Source: Rubrivivax sp. SCN 71-131 (GTDB lineage Bacteria > Pseudomonadota > Gammaproteobacteria > Burkholderiales > Burkholderiaceae_C). From it: a stretch of 64,000 bases of DNA. Of the stretch, positions 8,551 to 16,421 are shown one piece after another (position 1 is the stretch's first letter; every line of letters begins with the position of its first letter). The notes under the pieces are model-generated. The model ran no database searches. It was not told where the DNA came from and was given only the letters and a program-made list of their open reading frames with translations. The position numbers and the translations under genes were made by a program. The DNA lies in assembly GCA_001724995.1 (NCBI GenBank), contig MEFD01000014.1:186001-250000 (forward strand). The letters are read 5' to 3'.

Positions 8551-9729
8551 ATGACCACCGCATCCCCCCCCGTGCTCAGCGGCGACCTCGACGAAATCTT
8601 CGAGTACTGCAATTCGCTGCGGCAAGGGCCCGTGCCCACCGACGACCAGCTGCCCGCGGGCTTCGTCGGCACCATCGGGCATTTCCCCGTCTACTTCCCC
8701 GAGGAGCTCGCGCACTCGGTGGGCCTGTTGCCGGTGAACATCCTCGGCGGCGGCAACAAGCTCGAGCTCAAGCACGCCGACGCGCACATGGGCTCGTTCA
8801 TCTGCTCGATCTGCCGCTCGACCACCGAGATGGGCCTGAACGGCTCGCTCAGCACGCTCAAGGGCTTCGTCACGCACCCGATCTGCGACGCCGCCAAGCA
8901 CCTCGCCGGCATCTGGGCGCGCAACTTCCCCGACCAGCTCGGCCAGATCCTCTACACGCCGCAGAACCCGAACTCGCCGGGGGCCGCGCGTTATGTGGCC
9001 GCCGAGTTCCAGCGGCTGCGCGCCGACATGGAGAAGCAGGCCGGCGTGAAGTCCGACGACGAGCGCCTGCTGGCCAGCATCCGCGTCTACAACGAGAACC
9101 GCCGCCTGCTGCGCGAGATGTACCGCATCCGCCGCGACGAGCCCTGGAAGCTCAGCTGCACCGAGTCCTACCTGCTGCTGCGTGCGCGCACCCGCATCTC
9201 CTGCGAGGAGCACAACCAGCTGCTCGCGCTCGCCCTGGCCGGCATCAAGGCGCGCAAGACCAGCCCGCAGGACAAGCCGCGCGTGGTCTTCGTCGGCGGC
9301 TTCTGCGAACAGCCGCCGCTCGAGATGCTCGAGGCCATCGACGACAACTGCTACGTCGTCGACGACGACCTGCTGGTGGGCCTGCGCTGGATCATCGACG
9401 ACGTGCCCGAGACCGGCGACCCGGTGTGGGCGCTGGCCGAGAGCTTCGTCGACCGCTCCGACGCGAGCCCCGTGCAGCACGACGAGCGCAAGTCCAAGGA
9501 GCAGTACCTGACGGACATGGTCGAGAAGTCCAAGGCCGACGCGGTCATCGTCACCGCCGCCAAGTTCTGCGAACCGGGCCTGGACGAACAGGTGGCGTGG
9601 TCCAAGCACCTCGACCACGTGCACGTGCCGCACCTCGTGCTCGAGTTCGAGGAGAAGATGAATTCCTTCGAGCAGATGGCGATGCAGCTCGAGACGTTCG
9701 CCGAATCGCTGCTGTTCACCAATGCCTGA
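8551..9729 (+). CDS. bzdN: Benzoyl-CoA reductase subunit, BcrC/BzdN type
   Basis: This 392-residue protein belongs to the 2-hydroxyacyl-CoA dehydratase/benzoyl-CoA reductase BcrC family. With its BcrB-like partner it forms the catalytic module that reduces the aromatic ring of an aryl-CoA. Visible family features are IGHFPVYFPEELAHSVG, a Cys-containing SFICSICRSTTE segment likely to hold Fe-S ligands, and VFVGGFCEQPPLEMLEAID. The gene opens a four-gene set in the order N-O-P-Q seen in Azoarcus-type bzd clusters, and the small size of the following ATPase also favours the Bzd rather than the Thauera Bcr type. The ATG is preceded by AGGAGA at good spacing. Substrate (benzoyl-, 3-methylbenzoyl- or another aryl-CoA) cannot be decided from sequence alone. 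Confidence 0.85.
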   Translation: MTTASPPVLSGDLDEIFEYCNSLRQGPVPTDDQLPAGFVGTIGHFPVYFPEELAHSVGLLPVNILGGGNKLELKHADAHMGSFICSICRSTTEMGLNGSLSTLKGFVTHPICDAAKHLAGIWARNFPDQLGQILYTPQNPNSPGAARYVAAEFQRLRADMEKQAGVKSDDERLLASIRVYNENRRLLREMYRIRRDEPWKLSCTESYLLLRARTRISCEEHNQLLALALAGIKARKTSPQDKPRVVFVGGFCEQPPLEMLEAIDDNCYVVDDDLLVGLRWIIDDVPETGDPVWALAESFVDRSDASPVQHDERKSKEQYLTDMVEKSKADAVIVTAAKFCEPGLDEQVAWSKHLDHVHVPHLVLEFEEKMNSFEQMAMQLETFAESLLFTNA

Positions 9730-9747
9730 GCTGACAGGAGACCGCAA

Positions 9748-11088
9748 ATGACGACTCAGAACACCCCGGCGCCCGCCGACGAGTTCAACGGCCACCTGGA
9801 AGGGCAGAAGCTCTTCAAGCAGTGGTACGCACAGCTGGAGGCCGGCCGCGAGCGCGGCGAGAAGGTCGCCAACGTCTTCGTGATGGGCAACGCCATCGAG
9901 ATCCTGCGCTGCTTCGACTTCAACCTCGTCTTCCCCGAGATCAACGCGCTGCAGACCGGCGTGCGCAAGGTCTCGGAGGACTACCTGCGCGACTCGGAGG
10001 ACTACGGCTACTCGCCCGACGTCTGCTCCTACGTGAAGGCCGACGTCGGCCTCATCCTGCGCGAGCAGAAGCACCCCGCCGGCCTGATCCCCAAGGCCGA
10101 CATCGCCATCATGTCCAACATGTGCGCGACCTTCATCAAGTGGGGCGAGATCTGGGAGCGCATGCTCAACACGCCCACCTTCTCGCTGGACCTGCCGGGG
10201 CAGCGCGCGGGCAACTGGAAGGTGCGTCCGGGTGACGCGCAGCACATCGCCGACGCGCAGTGGGTGGAGTCGCAGTTCCGCGACCTCATCGAGCGCTGCG
10301 AGAAGATCACCGGCAAGCGCTTCGACATCGACCGCCTCGCCGAGGTGCAGGACCGCGTCAACCGAATGGTCAAGCACTGGAACAACGTGATGGCGCTCAA
10401 CCGTGTCTCGCCGGCGCCGTACAACGCGATGCTCGACGGCCTGACCTACATCGGCATCATGAACGTCTACCGCGGCACCGAGGAGGGCGTGGAGTACATG
10501 CGCCGCCTCGAGGAGCAGCTGCGCGCCAAGGTCGCGCGCGGCGAGGGTCGCGTGCCCAACGAGAAGTTCCGCCTGCTGTTCTCGGGCACGCCCTGCTACG
10601 TCTCGATGCGCCGGCTGGTCGAGCTGTTCGAGAGCTGGGGCGGCGTCTTCGCCTACTCCGACTACCTCACCTTCGCGGCCGGCGGCATGGATGCCGGCGA
10701 GATGTCCTACGACACCTCGCGACCGCTCGAGAGCCTGGCCGAGGTCACGGCGCTGGCGGCGCACCGCGGCCTCTCCAACCAGTTCTTCGCGCACGAGCGC
10801 CTGGCGCAGCAGATCCGCGACTACGACGTCGACGGCATCGTCTTCCACGGCATCAAGAGCTGCCGCTTCGTGTCCTCGGGCATGGCCGACACGCGCAACT
10901 TCCTGACCAACAAGATGGGCACGCCGAGCCTCTACATCGAGTCCGACCTCATCGACCCGCGCTACTGGTCCGACGCGCAGATCAAGAACCGCGTCGACGC
11001 CTTCTTCGAGTCGCTCAAGCAACGCGGCGGCTCCGCACTCACGGCCGGCAAGGAAGCCGCCACCACCCATGAGGAGAGCCAATCATGA
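9748..11088 (+). CDS. bzdO: Benzoyl-CoA reductase subunit, BcrB/BzdO type
   Basis: This 446-residue protein is the second catalytic subunit of the reductase, in the same HGD-D superfamily as its neighbour but longer. Family-like segments include [16 protein letters not shown], the Cys-bearing [12 protein letters not shown] and [11 protein letters not shown], and [22 protein letters not shown]-terminal [16 protein letters not shown] segment supplies another conserved-type Cys. The gap to bzdN is 18 bp and carries the ribosome binding site CAGGAGA. The stop overlaps the next start by 4 bp. In known enzymes the two catalytic subunits share a [4Fe-4S] cluster and the aryl-CoA site, and the ATPase dimer feeds them electrons. 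Confidence 0.86.
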   Translation: MTTQNTPAPADEFNGHLEGQKLFKQWYAQLEAGRERGEKVANVFVMGNAIEILRCFDFNLVFPEINALQTGVRKVSEDYLRDSEDYGYSPDVCSYVKADVGLILREQKHPAGLIPKADIAIMSNMCATFIKWGEIWERMLNTPTFSLDLPGQRAGNWKVRPGDAQHIADAQWVESQFRDLIERCEKITGKRFDIDRLAEVQDRVNRMVKHWNNVMALNRVSPAPYNAMLDGLTYIGIMNVYRGTEEGVEYMRRLEEQLRAKVARGEGRVPNEKFRLLFSGTPCYVSMRRLVELFESWGGVFAYSDYLTFAAGGMDAGEMSYDTSRPLESLAEVTALAAHRGLSNQFFAHERLAQQIRDYDVDGIVFHGIKSCRFVSSGMADTRNFLTNKMGTPSLYIESDLIDPRYWSDAQIKNRVDAFFESLKQRGGSALTAGKEAATTHEESQS

Positions 11089-11906
11089 AATATTTCGGCG
11101 GTGTCGACGTCGGATCCACGCAGACCAAGGCGGTGATCCTGGACGAGGAAGGCAAGATGGTCGGGCGCGCCCTGCTCGACATGGAAACCAGCATGATGAC
11201 GATCGCGCAGGACGCGTTCGACAAGGCGCTGGCCGACGCCGGCCTCACGGCCGACCAGGTCACGCGCATCGGCAGCACCGGCTACGGCCGCTACAACGTG
11301 ACCTTCGGCCACCAGCAGGTGACGGAGATCAGCTGCCACGCGCGCGGCGCCGTCTACCTGTTCCCGGGCACGCGCACGGTGATCGACATCGGCGGCCAGG
11401 ACACCAAGGCCATCGCCGTCAAGCCCGACGGCCAGGTCGCCGACTTCACGATGAACGACAAGTGCGCCGCGGGCACCGGGCGCTTCCTCGGCGCGGCGTC
11501 CTACGCGCTCGAACTGTCGCTGGGCGAACTCGGGGCGCTGGCGCTGAAGTCGCAGAACCCGGTGCGCATCACCACCACGTGCACGGTGTTCGCCGAGTCC
11601 GAGATCATCAGCCACCTGGCCAAGGGCATCCTGCCCGAGGACGTGCTGATGGGCGTGCACCAGGCGATCACGGCGCGCTGCATCTCGCTGGCCCGCCGCG
11701 TCGGCGTGAACGCGGAAGTCACCTTCACCGGGGGCGTGAGCCGCAACGTCGCGATGGTCAAGCTCATCGAGCAGGAAATCGAGATGCCGCTCAACGTCAG
11801 CCCGGACGCGCACTTCTGCGGCGCCCTCGGCGCGGCGCTGATGGCGCGCGACTACGTGTTGAACGGCGGCGAGACGGCCGAAGCCGCCGCGGCCGTGGCC
11901 GCCTGA
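11085..11906 (+). CDS. bzdP: Benzoyl-CoA reductase ATPase/activator subunit, BzdP (BcrA-like)
   Basis: This 273-residue member of the BadF/BadG/BcrA/BcrD ATPase family has the ASKHA-type phosphate loop [14 protein letters not shown] at the N terminus, the second loop [12 protein letters not shown], and two Cys motifs, [11 protein letters not shown] and TCTVFAESE, that hold a [4Fe-4S] cluster at the subunit interface in this family. It hydrolyses ATP to drive electrons into the catalytic BcrCB-like subunits. It is much shorter than Thauera BcrA (over 430 residues), which supports the Azoarcus Bzd subtype. It overlaps bzdO by 4 bp. The P versus Q assignment rests on gene order. Confidence 0.83.
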   Translation: MKYFGGVDVGSTQTKAVILDEEGKMVGRALLDMETSMMTIAQDAFDKALADAGLTADQVTRIGSTGYGRYNVTFGHQQVTEISCHARGAVYLFPGTRTVIDIGGQDTKAIAVKPDGQVADFTMNDKCAAGTGRFLGAASYALELSLGELGALALKSQNPVRITTTCTVFAESEIISHLAKGILPEDVLMGVHQAITARCISLARRVGVNAEVTFTGGVSRNVAMVKLIEQEIEMPLNVSPDAHFCGALGAALMARDYVLNGGETAEAAAAVAA

Positions 11907-11916
11907 GGAGATTGGC

Positions 11917-12906
11917 ATGAGCAAGATCTACGCTGCCGGTATCGACATCGGCTCCACCTACACCAAGGCCGTGCTGCTGGACAGCGACCGCAACGTCGCC
12001 GGCAAGGCGGTGCGTCGCACCGGCTTCAAGGTGCAGCAGGCGGCCGAACTCGTGTTCGAAGAACTGCTGAAGAACGCCGGCGTCGAGCCCGCGCAGGTGA
12101 CCTACGTCGGCGCCACCGGCTACGGCCGCTTCTCGGTGCCCTTCCGCCACGCCCAGATCACCGAGTTGACGGCGCACGCCCACGCCGCGGTGCAACTGTT
12201 CCCGGACACGCGCACGATCCTCGACATCGGCGGCCAGGACATCAAGGCGATCAAGGTCGACGGCGCGGGCCGCGTCAAGTCCTTCCGCCTCAACGACAAG
12301 TGTGCCGCCGGCACCGGCGCCTTCCTCGAGAAGACCGCGCGCTACCTGGGCCTGACGACGCAGGACATCGGCCCCTACGCCATCCGCTCGACCAACCCCA
12401 AGACCATCAGCAGCGTGTGCGCGGTGTTCGCCGAATCCGAGGTCATCAACCACCTCGCCAACGGCGTCCCGGCCGAGGACATCATGATGGGCGCAATGAT
12501 CTCGCTGGGCGGACGTGCGATCCAGCTCATGCGCCGCGTCGGCCTCGAGCCGGGCTACATGCTCACCGGCGGCATGACGCACAACGTGGCGATGATCAAG
12601 GCGCTGGAAACCGCGCTCAAGGCCCCCTTCAGCGTCGCCCCCGACGGCCTGGGCCAGCTCAACGGCGCCTACGGTGCGGCCTACCTCGGCCTGCGCCGCG
12701 CGCAGAAGCTGATCGCCGAAGGCAAGCCGATCCCGCCGACGGCGGCCCAGCTCGGAGGCGAGTCCGGCGCCAAGCCGATCCGCCGCTGGTCGGCGATCGG
12801 CGCCACGAAGCCGCGCTACGAGAGCAACAGTGCCAACAGCCCGACGACGGCGCAGTTCACGATCTCCAAGCGCGCGCCCGACCTCGCGCCAGCAACCGCC
12901 GCCTGA
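11917..12906 (+). CDS. bzdQ: Benzoyl-CoA reductase ATPase/activator subunit, BzdQ (BcrD-like)
   Basis: This 329-residue protein is a paralogue of the preceding ATPase, with GIDIGSTYTKAVLL, DIGGQDIKAIKV, the cluster motif [29 protein letters not shown] and the sugar-kinase-fold signature LTGGMTHNVAMIKALE. It should pair with the previous subunit around one [4Fe-4S] cluster. It has an extra C-terminal tail of roughly 60 residues beyond the ATPase fold, rich in Ser, Asn, Pro and Ala, with no motif I recognise. The 10-bp gap before it contains the ribosome binding site GAGGAGA. A strong hairpin follows its stop. Confidence 0.83.
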   Translation: MSKIYAAGIDIGSTYTKAVLLDSDRNVAGKAVRRTGFKVQQAAELVFEELLKNAGVEPAQVTYVGATGYGRFSVPFRHAQITELTAHAHAAVQLFPDTRTILDIGGQDIKAIKVDGAGRVKSFRLNDKCAAGTGAFLEKTARYLGLTTQDIGPYAIRSTNPKTISSVCAVFAESEVINHLANGVPAEDIMMGAMISLGGRAIQLMRRVGLEPGYMLTGGMTHNVAMIKALETALKAPFSVAPDGLGQLNGAYGAAYLGLRRAQKLIAEGKPIPPTAAQLGGESGAKPIRRWSAIGATKPRYESNSANSPTTAQFTISKRAPDLAPATAA

Positions 12907-12913
12907 GTGCCCC

Positions 12914-12942
12914 GCGGGCGCCCGGGCTGCCCGGGTGCCCGC
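12914..12942 (+). other. Intercistronic GC-rich hairpin after bzdQ
   Basis: GCGGGCGCCCGGG and CCCGGGTGCCCGC form a 13-bp stem with one G-T pair and a 3-base loop, 8 bases after the bzdQ stop. No T-run follows, so it is not a classical terminator. It could protect the upstream mRNA or reduce readthrough into the hemerythrin gene. Confidence 0.5.
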
Positions 12943-12975
12943 AGCCGACGAACCCCAGACGAGAAGAGACCCAAG

Positions 12976-13419
12976 ATGACGGTCATTTCCGACTTCATGC
13001 AGCAGGACCACGTCGACATCGACGCCATCGCCGAGCGCGCCACGGCGGCCGCCGCGGCTGGAGACGCCACGACCATGGTGCGCGAGGGCGCCGAGTTTCT
13101 CAAACGCCTGCAACGGCACATCGACCAGGAGGAGCAGTTGCTCTTCCCGGCGTTCGAGGAGCGCACCGGCATGCGCGAGGGCGGCCCGAGCGTGCAGATG
13201 AAGATGGAGCACGACGACATGCGTCCCATCCTCGAGCAGATGCACGCCGCCGTCGCGGCCAAGGACGCCGCGGGCTACCAGAAGGCCTCCAAGGCCCTGT
13301 TCGACATCCTGGTGCCGCACAACCAGAAGGAAGAGCAGATGATGTACCCGATGCTCGACGACACCATGGGCGCCGACGCCGGCGCACTGCTCGCCGACGT
13401 GAAGGCCCTCGGCGCCTGA
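12976..13419 (+). CDS. Hemerythrin-like HHE-domain protein
   Basis: This 147-residue single-domain protein has the four-helix metal-ligand pattern of hemerythrin HHE proteins: QQDHVDID, RHIDQEEQLLFP, MEHDDMRP and VPHNQKEEQMMYP. Such proteins bind a di-iron centre and often O2 or NO. I start it at the ATG at 12976, which has a purine-rich GAGAAGAGA leader; the track start at 12907 adds a Pro/Arg-rich stretch that does not look coding. It lies 69 bp behind bzdQ on the same strand and before the first clear terminator, so it is probably cotranscribed with the oxygen-sensitive reductase. A protective or O2/NO-sensing role is inference only. Confidence 0.8.
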   Translation: MTVISDFMQQDHVDIDAIAERATAAAAAGDATTMVREGAEFLKRLQRHIDQEEQLLFPAFEERTGMREGGPSVQMKMEHDDMRPILEQMHAAVAAKDAAGYQKASKALFDILVPHNQKEEQMMYPMLDDTMGADAGALLADVKALGA

Positions 13420-13482
13420 GGCTGCACCTCCCCACCCGCGCGCTGCGGCCCGATGCCGCGCGCCCGGGCGCGCAAAGCCCGC

Positions 13483-13514
13483 ACGGGCCCGCATGGTCGG
13501 GCCCGTTTCTCTTG
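13483..13514 (+). terminator. Rho-independent terminator after the hemerythrin gene
   Basis: ACGGGCCC (13483-13490) and GGGCCCGT (13499-13506) form a perfect 8-bp stem with an 8-base loop, followed by TTTCTCTT. It closes the reductase-hemerythrin unit before the aminopeptidase gene. Confidence 0.75.
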
Positions 13515-13608
13515 GTCGAGACGCTCGCCCCGGCTTGCAGCGGGCGAGTGACGCGGGCGCGCAGCCAAACCTAGAATCGTGGGCTTCGTCTGGCCTTCGG
13601 AGCCCTGC

Positions 13609-15420
13609 ATGGACACCCGCACCCCGCTCGTCCGCCTGCGCCTGCAACGCCTGCGCGAGGCGATGGCGCGAGCCGGCGTGCAGGCGCTGCTGGTGCCCTC
13701 GGCCGACCCGCATCTCTCGGAATACCTGCCCGGGCACTGGCAGGCGCGCGAGTGGTTCTCCGGCTTCACCGGCTCGATGGGCACGCTGGTCGTCACCGCC
13801 GATGACGCCCGCCTCTTCGCCGACAGCCGCTACTGGGACCAGGCCGAGCGCGAACTCGCCGGCAGCGGCATCGCCCTGGAGAAGATCCCCACCGGCACCG
13901 CGGCGGCGCATGTCGACTGGCTCGCCGCCAACGTCCGCGCCGGCAGCAGCGTCGCCGTCGATGGTCAGGTGCTGGGCCTGGCCGCGGCGCAGGCCTTGCA
14001 GGCCGCGCTCGAGAAACCCGGCGTGCGCCTGCGCACGGACCTGGACCTCGTCGACGCCGCCTGGCCCGAGCGCCCCACCCTGCCCTCGGCACCGGTGTAC
14101 GAACATCGCCCACCCGAGGCCTGCACGCCGCGCGCGGCCAAGCTCGCCGCGGTGCGCGAGGGCATGACGCGCCACGACGCCACGCACCACTTCGTCAGCA
14201 CCCTCGACGACATCGCCTGGATCACCAACCTGCGCGGCAGCGACGTCAGCCACAACCCGGTGTTCCTCGCCCACCTGCTCATCGACACCGTGAGTGCCAC
14301 GCTCTTCGTCGGCGTCGGCAAGGTCGACGAGGCGCTGGCGCGCGCGCTCGCCGCCGACGGCGTGCGCCTGGCGCCCTACGCGCAGGCGGCGCGAGCGCTG
14401 GCCGACCTGCCCGAGGGCAGCGTGCTGCTGCTGGACGGCAGGCGCGTCACCTACGGGCTGCGCCAGGCCGCCGCCAGCCAGGTTCGCGTCGTCGAGGCCA
14501 TCAACCCGAGCACCCTGGCCAAGAGCCGCAAGAGCGAGGCCGAGGCCGCGCACGTGCGCCAGGCGATGGTCGAGGACGGTGTCGCGATGTGCGAGTTCTA
14601 CGCCGAGTTCGAGGCCTCGATGGCGCGCGGCGAGCCCTGGGACGAGTTGCAGGTGGACACGCGGCTCACCGAGGCGCGGGCGCGCCGCCCCGGCTTCGTC
14701 GGCACGAGCTTCTCCACCATCGCCGGCTTCAACGCCAACAGCGCGCTGCCGCACTACCACGCCACGCCCGAGGCCTTCTCGCGCATCGAGGGCGACGGCC
14801 TGCTGCTCATCGATAGCGGCGGCCAGTACCTCGGCGGCACCACCGACATCACGCGCGTGTGGCCGATCGGCGCGGTGAGCGCGGCGATGAAGCGCGACTA
14901 CACGCGGGTGCTGCAGGGCACGATTGCGCTCTCGCGCACGCGCTTCCCGCGCGGCACGCTGTCGCCGATGCTGGACGCGATCGCGCGCGCGCCGCTGTGG
15001 CAGCACGGCCTGGACTACGGCCACGGCACCGGCCACGGCGTGGGCTGCTTCCTCAACGTGCACGAAGGCCCGCAGAGCATCAGCCGCGCCGTGCCCACGC
15101 CCGAGATGGCGATGGAGCCGGGGATGATCACGAGCATCGAGCCCGGCCTCTACCGCAGCGGCCAATGGGGCGTGCGCATCGAGAACCTCGTGCTGAACGT
15201 CGCCGCGACGCAGGATGTCGACGGCGGCTTCGGCGAGTACCTGGAATTCGAGACGCTGACGCTGTGCCCCATCGACACGCGCTGCATCGAGCGCACGCTG
15301 CTGCGCGCCGACGACATCGCCTGGCTCGACGCCTACCACGCCACCGTGCGGAAGCGGCTGGCCCCGCGCCTGCAGGGCGCAGCGCTCGCCTGGCTCCAGG
15401 AACGCACGCAGCCCCTGTGA
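13609..15420 (+). CDS. Xaa-Pro aminopeptidase P family protein (M24B)
   Basis: This 603-residue protein has the two creatinase-like N-terminal domains and a C-terminal pita-bread metallopeptidase domain, as in long eukaryotic-type aminopeptidase P enzymes. Metal-ligand motifs are visible: LLIDSGGQYLGGTTDITR (the two Asp), HGTGHGVG (His), SIEPGLYR (Glu) and IENLVL (Glu). It removes N-terminal residues ahead of proline in the cytoplasm. The chosen ATG at 13609 gives MDTRTPLVRLRLQRLR; the track start 10 codons upstream has no better support. Its stop overlaps the following kinase by GTGA. Confidence 0.88.
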   Translation: MDTRTPLVRLRLQRLREAMARAGVQALLVPSADPHLSEYLPGHWQAREWFSGFTGSMGTLVVTADDARLFADSRYWDQAERELAGSGIALEKIPTGTAAAHVDWLAANVRAGSSVAVDGQVLGLAAAQALQAALEKPGVRLRTDLDLVDAAWPERPTLPSAPVYEHRPPEACTPRAAKLAAVREGMTRHDATHHFVSTLDDIAWITNLRGSDVSHNPVFLAHLLIDTVSATLFVGVGKVDEALARALAADGVRLAPYAQAARALADLPEGSVLLLDGRRVTYGLRQAAASQVRVVEAINPSTLAKSRKSEAEAAHVRQAMVEDGVAMCEFYAEFEASMARGEPWDELQVDTRLTEARARRPGFVGTSFSTIAGFNANSALPHYHATPEAFSRIEGDGLLLIDSGGQYLGGTTDITRVWPIGAVSAAMKRDYTRVLQGTIALSRTRFPRGTLSPMLDAIARAPLWQHGLDYGHGTGHGVGCFLNVHEGPQSISRAVPTPEMAMEPGMITSIEPGLYRSGQWGVRIENLVLNVAATQDVDGGFGEYLEFETLTLCPIDTRCIERTLLRADDIAWLDAYHATVRKRLAPRLQGAALAWLQERTQPL

Positions 15421-16421
15421 CGACCGGCCGGCACGAGTCCGCGCCGCGGGCGCTGGGCATCGACCTTGGCGGCAGCAAGATCGAGGCCTTGCTGCTCGAC
15501 GCCGAGAACCGCGAGCACTGGCGCGAGCGCGTGCCCACGCCGGGCGCCGGCTACGACGCCATCCTCGATGCCATCGTCGCCCTGGTGCGGCGCGCCGAAG
15601 ACGCGAGCGCCCTGCCCTTCACCCTGGGCCTCGGAACCCCGGGCAGCCTCACGCCCGAAGGCCTGCTGAAGAACAGCAACACGACCTGCCTCAACGGCCG
15701 CGCGCTGCAGCGCGACCTGCAGGAGCGGCTGCAGACGCCGCTCGTGATCGCCAACGACGCCAACTGCCTGGCGCTGAGCGAAGCCACCGACGGTGCCGGG
15801 GCCGGCGCCGAAGTCGTCTTCGCCGCGATTCTGGGCACCGGCGTCGGTGCGGGCATCGCGGTGCACGGCCGCGTGCTGCGCGGCGTCAACGGCCTGGCCG
15901 GCGAGTGGGGCCACAACCCGCTGCCCTGGGCGGTCGTCGGCGAGGACCCGGCCCCAAGCTGCTACTGCGGGCAGGCTGGCTGCATCGAGACCCTGCTCAG
16001 CGGCCCGGCGCTGGCACGCGACCACGAGGCGCACACCGGCCGCAGGCTCGGCGCCGAAGCCATTGCAGCCGCCGCGGGCGCGGGCGATGTCGCCTCGCAG
16101 GCCACGCTCGAGCGCCATGCCTCGCGCCTGGCGCGGGCCCTGGCCGGCGTCATCAACCTGCTCGACCCCGACGTCATCGTGCTCGGCGGCGGCCTCTCCC
16201 GGATCGCGCAGCTCTACGAACGCGTGCCGGCGTTGTGGAGCCGCTGGGTCTTCAGCGGCGGCCACCGCGACCCGGTGCGCACGCGACTGCTGCCGGCACG
16301 GCACGGCGACGCCTCGGGCGTGCGCGGGGCGGCGTGGATCGGGCGGCGGTACGGCGCGGCGCGAGCCCTCGACGCGAGGCTCGAAGGGCCCGAATCCGGG
16401 GCCGTCACACCGGCCGGTTGA
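15417..16421 (+). CDS. ROK-family sugar kinase (fructokinase/N-acetylglucosamine kinase type)
   Basis: This 334-residue protein starts at a GTG in a GTGA overlap with the aminopeptidase stop. It shows the ROK phosphate-binding motif GIDLGGSKIEALLLD, the catalytic-region motif IANDANCLALSE, and the zinc-binding block HNPL...CYCGQAGCIETLLSGPAL diagnostic of ROK hexokinases. Sugar specificity is not decidable; fructose/mannose or GlcNAc is most likely. The C terminus has an extra 25 or so residues and its last 17 bases overlap the convergent metalloprotease gene. Confidence 0.85.
   Translation: MTTGRHESAPRALGIDLGGSKIEALLLDAENREHWRERVPTPGAGYDAILDAIVALVRRAEDASALPFTLGLGTPGSLTPEGLLKNSNTTCLNGRALQRDLQERLQTPLVIANDANCLALSEATDGAGAGAEVVFAAILGTGVGAGIAVHGRVLRGVNGLAGEWGHNPLPWAVVGEDPAPSCYCGQAGCIETLLSGPALARDHEAHTGRRLGAEAIAAAAGAGDVASQATLERHASRLARALAGVINLLDPDVIVLGGGLSRIAQLYERVPALWSRWVFSGGHRDPVRTRLLPARHGDASGVRGAAWIGRRYGAARALDARLEGPESGAVTPAG

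Noticed and set aside
8488-11082. 864-codon minus-strand ORF opposite bzdN/bzdO
   Set aside because: It is a GC-bias shadow: low-complexity Ala/Arg/Val/His composition, no recognisable motif, and it lies opposite a clear operon.
11797-15339. 1180-codon minus-strand ORF
   Set aside because: Spans several real + strand genes and the terminator at 13483; composition is that of an antisense frame in high-GC DNA.
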